Shown piece by piece: positions 63,001 through 64,000 of a stretch of DNA of 64,000 bases. The notes below the pieces were generated by a model. The model saw only the letters and a list, made by a program, of their open reading frames with translations. It made no database searches and was not told where the DNA came from. Source of the DNA: Zygaena filipendulae (lineage: Eukaryota > Arthropoda > Insecta > Lepidoptera > Zygaenidae); assembly GCA_907165275.2 (NCBI GenBank), contig OU015670.1:5359501-5423500 (forward strand), read 5' to 3'. The stretch's first letter is position 1; every line of letters begins with the position of its first letter. A program made the translations under genes and the position numbers.

Positions 63001-63400
63001 AGATACAAACTGTGCCAAACAACCACTTTTGGTGGTATAATTATTATCATCAATTAATGTTTACCCTATTTAAATATCCTCTTATCAATTTCATTTCCAA
63101 TTACATACATATCTTAGAAGATAATATGTATAAATTTTAACAGCATAATAAGGTGCTAGTTTGTACAGGCAGGCTTTAATATAGACTAAATTTATAATGT
63201 AACGAACAGTATTACTATGTTGATGTTGGTATCAATACTATGAATCAGTATGGTGCTAATATAGAGATATTATATCATAATAATGAAATTTTCACCATGA
63301 GGCCCGTGAGATTGTTAAACATCCTTTCATAGGTTGGCCCCAGCTTCTGTAGCTTGCCATTGACGGCGAGGCAGCCACGGCACACCTGCAGGTCGAACAT
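48087..63400 (-). CDS. ZAD-domain C2H2 zinc-finger protein, 15 fingers, complete
   Basis: Thirteen coding exons, minus strand: 63400-63296, 62504-62370, 62228-61506, 60956-60820, 59077-58834, 58089-57956, 56872-56783, 51956-51821, 51316-51189, 51070-50977, 50581-50459, 49541-49335 and 48773-48087. Every junction is GT-AG with matching phase; 2943 nt, 980 residues plus TGA. The start sits in GCCACCATG. The N-terminus (VCRGCLAV ... FCWECKLQI) is a ZAD, a zinc-coordinating dimerisation domain of insect nuclear proteins. An acidic linker (residues about 81-260) ends in a basic PPKRKKTKDKR stretch. Then follow about fifteen fingers, several split by introns (for example CSDCGKMCK|NHTGLAVH), two with atypical last ligands. 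The C-terminal tail has KKKRNKKRK, a likely nuclear signal, and an acidic end. Probably a DNA-binding regulator; ortholog and targets not assigned. Confidence 0.92.
52014..52377. mobile_element. MITE with GTTATACAACGTGTTAATG ends
   Basis: 364 bp with inverted termini of about 30 bp: GTTATACAACGTGTTAATGA at the left, TCATTAACACGTTGTATAAC-type at the right. A diverged partial copy with the right terminus is at about 63680-63850. It starts 58 bp upstream of exon 51956-51821 of the ZAD gene. Confidence 0.88.
52452..52942. mobile_element. Foldback MITE ending ATCCCATCAAAAACA, copy 2
   Basis: About 490 bp with arms of about 165 bp: ATCCCATCAAAAACATAAAT ... CTTGGCTAGTTTTCACAT, inverted at the right, which ends TATGTTTTTGATGGGAT. 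The outer 15 bp are shared with 22136-22545, but the interior differs. A short frame (MEAKVCAYLSTS) appears in both arms because they are inverted copies. Confidence 0.9.
53153..53329. mobile_element. Small foldback MITE, CCGGTAGGGG ends
   Basis: About 177 bp. CCGGTAGGGGAAGCACGAAT and CTAGTCGATATCG at the left are inverted at the right (CGATATCGACTAGACG ... TTCGTGCTCCCCCTACGG). An inner inverted pair (GTATGGAAAATGAAC) surrounds CGCCATCTATCCAGTGT. Confidence 0.88.
53385..53470. repeat. Dispersed repeat ending GCGTGTCTAGAT
   Basis: Sequence with ATTACACACAGTGCTGCTCG and CGTGTCTAGAT recurs at about 53715-53840 and 55845-55985, the last preceded by a longer body from about 55600. Family not identified. 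Confidence 0.75.
54020..54392 (-). pseudogene. Pif1/Helitron-like helicase C-terminal fragment
   Basis: The minus-strand frame contains ELLVGDTFTLHQIIYVGLSR, VKTLDGVHLINLDPSQIKA and EYNRLR. This resembles the final superfamily-1 helicase motif (Q-x-YVALSRVKxLxGL) of Pif1-like helicases carried by Helitron-type transposons. The rest of the protein is absent and a poly-Lys run follows the homology. It lies in the 4.8-kb intron between ZAD-gene exons 7 and 8. Confidence 0.75.
54476..54667 (+). repeat. Dispersed repeat, copy 2
   Basis: Matches 4545-4735 (CAGCTTCCTAGCGCTATGGC, AAATATCCACCCTTCACAGC), with a small local duplication GCGCAAGTGCGCAA near the end. Confidence 0.75.
54690..54835 (-). pseudogene. 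Possible copia-type gag fragment
   Basis: A minus-strand frame reads NGNMDLKGSCIIAVM, then DLADIGKVMEDASIAAILL and LLGGLSPQYAPL. This resembles the 'L.DIG..V.D..IA.ILL.GL...Y.P' region of copia-like gag proteins. Short, with stops on both sides. Weak assignment. Confidence 0.4.
56195..56325 (-). mobile_element. Short tRNA-related SINE
   Basis: On the minus strand, GCACCGTTGGTGTAGTGGTA carries an A-box-like TGGTGTAGTGG. GCGGATTCTATCC resembles a decayed B box. GTTTACTCTTGAATAAAAAG and a poly-A follow, as in a retroposed tail. It is not a functional tRNA because the cloverleaf arms do not pair cleanly. Confidence 0.6.
58537..58806 (+). mobile_element. 'CAAGTGCGAGTCGGGCTCG' SINE-like repeat, copy
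   Basis: CAAGTGCGAGTCGGGCTCGC, AGAGTTCCGTACCATTATCG, GTTGTTATAGTGGCAACAGA and GACGGACGGGCGGACAG line up with 26055-26375. A fragment of the same family lies at 58375-58425. It ends about 30 bp before exon 59077-58834. Confidence 0.8.
59231..59544. mobile_element. MITE with ACAGGTGTCCCGTAAATCG ends
   Basis: About 313 bp with inverted termini of about 45 bp: CAGGTGTCCCGTAAATCGAC...GGTGATAGGCT, and AGCCTATCACCCGGTTCTGG...TTTACGGGACACCCTG. It lies in a ZAD-gene intron. Confidence 0.9.
59610..59800. repeat. Fragment of a common lepidopteran repeat
   Basis: GAAAGACGTCCACTTCTGGA, CATAGGCCTACCCCAAGGAT and CCACGACATTATCCACGTCG resemble a repeat very common in moths and butterflies, probably from a non-LTR element. 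Recognised by resemblance only. Confidence 0.5.
60151..60787. mobile_element. MITE with TAATAGGGTACTTGCATG termini, copy 2 (inverted)
   Basis: TAATAGGGTACTTGCATGAA at the left and TTCATGCAAGTACCCTATTA at the right. The interior is the inverse of 28098-28730. It ends 33 bp from exon 60956-60820 of the ZAD gene. Confidence 0.9.
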
Positions 63401-63410
63401 GGTGGCCGAC
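63296..63410 (-). promoter_or_regulatory. Start context of the ZAD gene
   Basis: GTCGGCCACCATG gives a strong initiation context at 63400. The preceding TTTTGTCACTAG could be a splice acceptor, which would put an untranslated exon upstream; otherwise transcription starts nearby. Confidence 0.45.
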
Positions 63411-63480
63411 CTAGTGACAAAACGAACAAAGTAACTAACACAACTTTAAAAACAAATTGAGCTTAATGATAGAGACGGAA

Positions 63481-63580
63481 CCTGTAATTAAGAGTAACTT
63501 GTGTGTTTGTTGTACACAACTAGACGTAACCTGTAATTAAGAGTAACTTGTGTGTTTGTTGTACACAACTGTGTATGTGT
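63481..63580. repeat. 49-bp tandem duplication
   Basis: CCTGTAATTAAGAGTAACTT followed by GTGTGTTTGTTGTACACAAC occurs at 63481 and again at 63530. A further short inverse (TGTGTGTAAGAGGTATAAGA-like) lies near 63600-63640. Confidence 0.92.
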
Positions 63581-63659
63581 TGAGGTATAAGATAAGAGAT
63601 TTTTCTCTATTATAAAGTTTATCTTATACCTCTTACACACAACAATGTCAATCGGCCGC

Positions 63660-63850
63660 ACTCAGAGTTGTTTTAATTATTAGGCGTAGCGCTTGGAATT
63701 TCATAGATAGGTCACCTCCAAACTAATGTTGAATAACTTTTAAAGTACCTATGAATTTTTTTGACATAAAATATATTTTAATCATATTATTGTTTATTTT
63801 TTAAATGGGGTGTATCAGGTTTTTAGTTAATTCATTAACACATTGTATAT
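63660..63850. mobile_element. Partial copy of the 52014-52377 MITE
   Basis: GGCGTAGCGCTTGGAATTTC, CACCTCCAAACTAATGTTG, ATATTTTAATCATATTATTG and AGTTAATTCATTAACACATT match the right half of 52014-52377. Confidence 0.8.
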
Positions 63851-64000
63851 CCAAATTAAAGTTTAGGACGCAATGTAACTGTTGCATTGCCATCTAGCGT
63901 CGTATGGTCCAAACCACTACTGCTAATCAATACCAATAATCAATACCACGGTAGTATCTCTAATCGGTACGTATACCAGGACGTTGAGCCAAGCAAGCAT

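Noticed and set aside
63475..63640. Foldback transposon upstream of the ZAD gene
   Set aside because: The pattern is a direct 49-bp duplication with only a short inverse nearby; no arms or target duplication.

Overview
This window looks like a piece of a moth or butterfly (lepidopteran) chromosome. The evidence is AT-rich DNA, GT-AG introns, very frequent TAGGTACCTA-type runs, tRNA-headed SINEs, and dense copies of dispersed repeats of the kind common in Lepidoptera (the 'CCGCGGTTTCACCCGCG' repeat, the 'GGCCAAGTGCGAGTCGG' repeat and many foldback MITEs). No bacterial features, rRNA genes or CRISPR arrays are seen. Most open frames in the window are chance ORFs, transposon fragments or antisense shadows. 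Five spliced or probably spliced genes can be rebuilt from splice signals and matching exon phases.

Layout. (1) 11583 down to the left edge, minus strand: a Prune-family gene (DHH/DHHA2 phosphoesterase superfamily) of seven coding exons. Its last exon is more than 3.4 kb, still open at base 1, and encodes a long Glu/Lys/Val/Thr-rich tail built from about 164-residue tandem repeats. The DHH motif reads N-H-H. (2) 15759-24652, plus: a complete 12-exon secreted protein with a signal peptide, two Kazal-like six-cysteine modules at the ends and a Ser/Asp/Glu-rich middle. Every internal intron is phase 1. (3) 28963-30084, plus: an Asn-rich, probably secreted protein with many N-glycosylation sequons. 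(4) 35990-45259, plus: a two-exon protein with ten C2H2 fingers of the U1/JAZ spacing. Its 7-kb intron holds a 2.4-kb near-perfect inverted repeat derived from a DNA transposon. (5) 63400-48087, minus: a complete 13-exon ZAD zinc-finger protein of 980 residues with about 15 fingers.

Between and inside these genes lie many mobile elements: MITEs with clear terminal inverted repeats, SINEs, nested insertions with target duplications, 5'-truncated or frameshifted non-LTR retrotransposons, a Pif1/Helitron-like helicase fragment, microsatellites and local tandem duplications.

Nothing shows that the five genes act together. The two neighbouring plus-strand secreted-protein genes (Kazal-bracketed acidic protein and Asn-rich protein) could be co-expressed, but that is inference. 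The most unusual object is the Prune-like protein: a Prune core with an altered DHH motif joined to a recently amplified repeat tail, a layout that recalls vertebrate PRUNE2.
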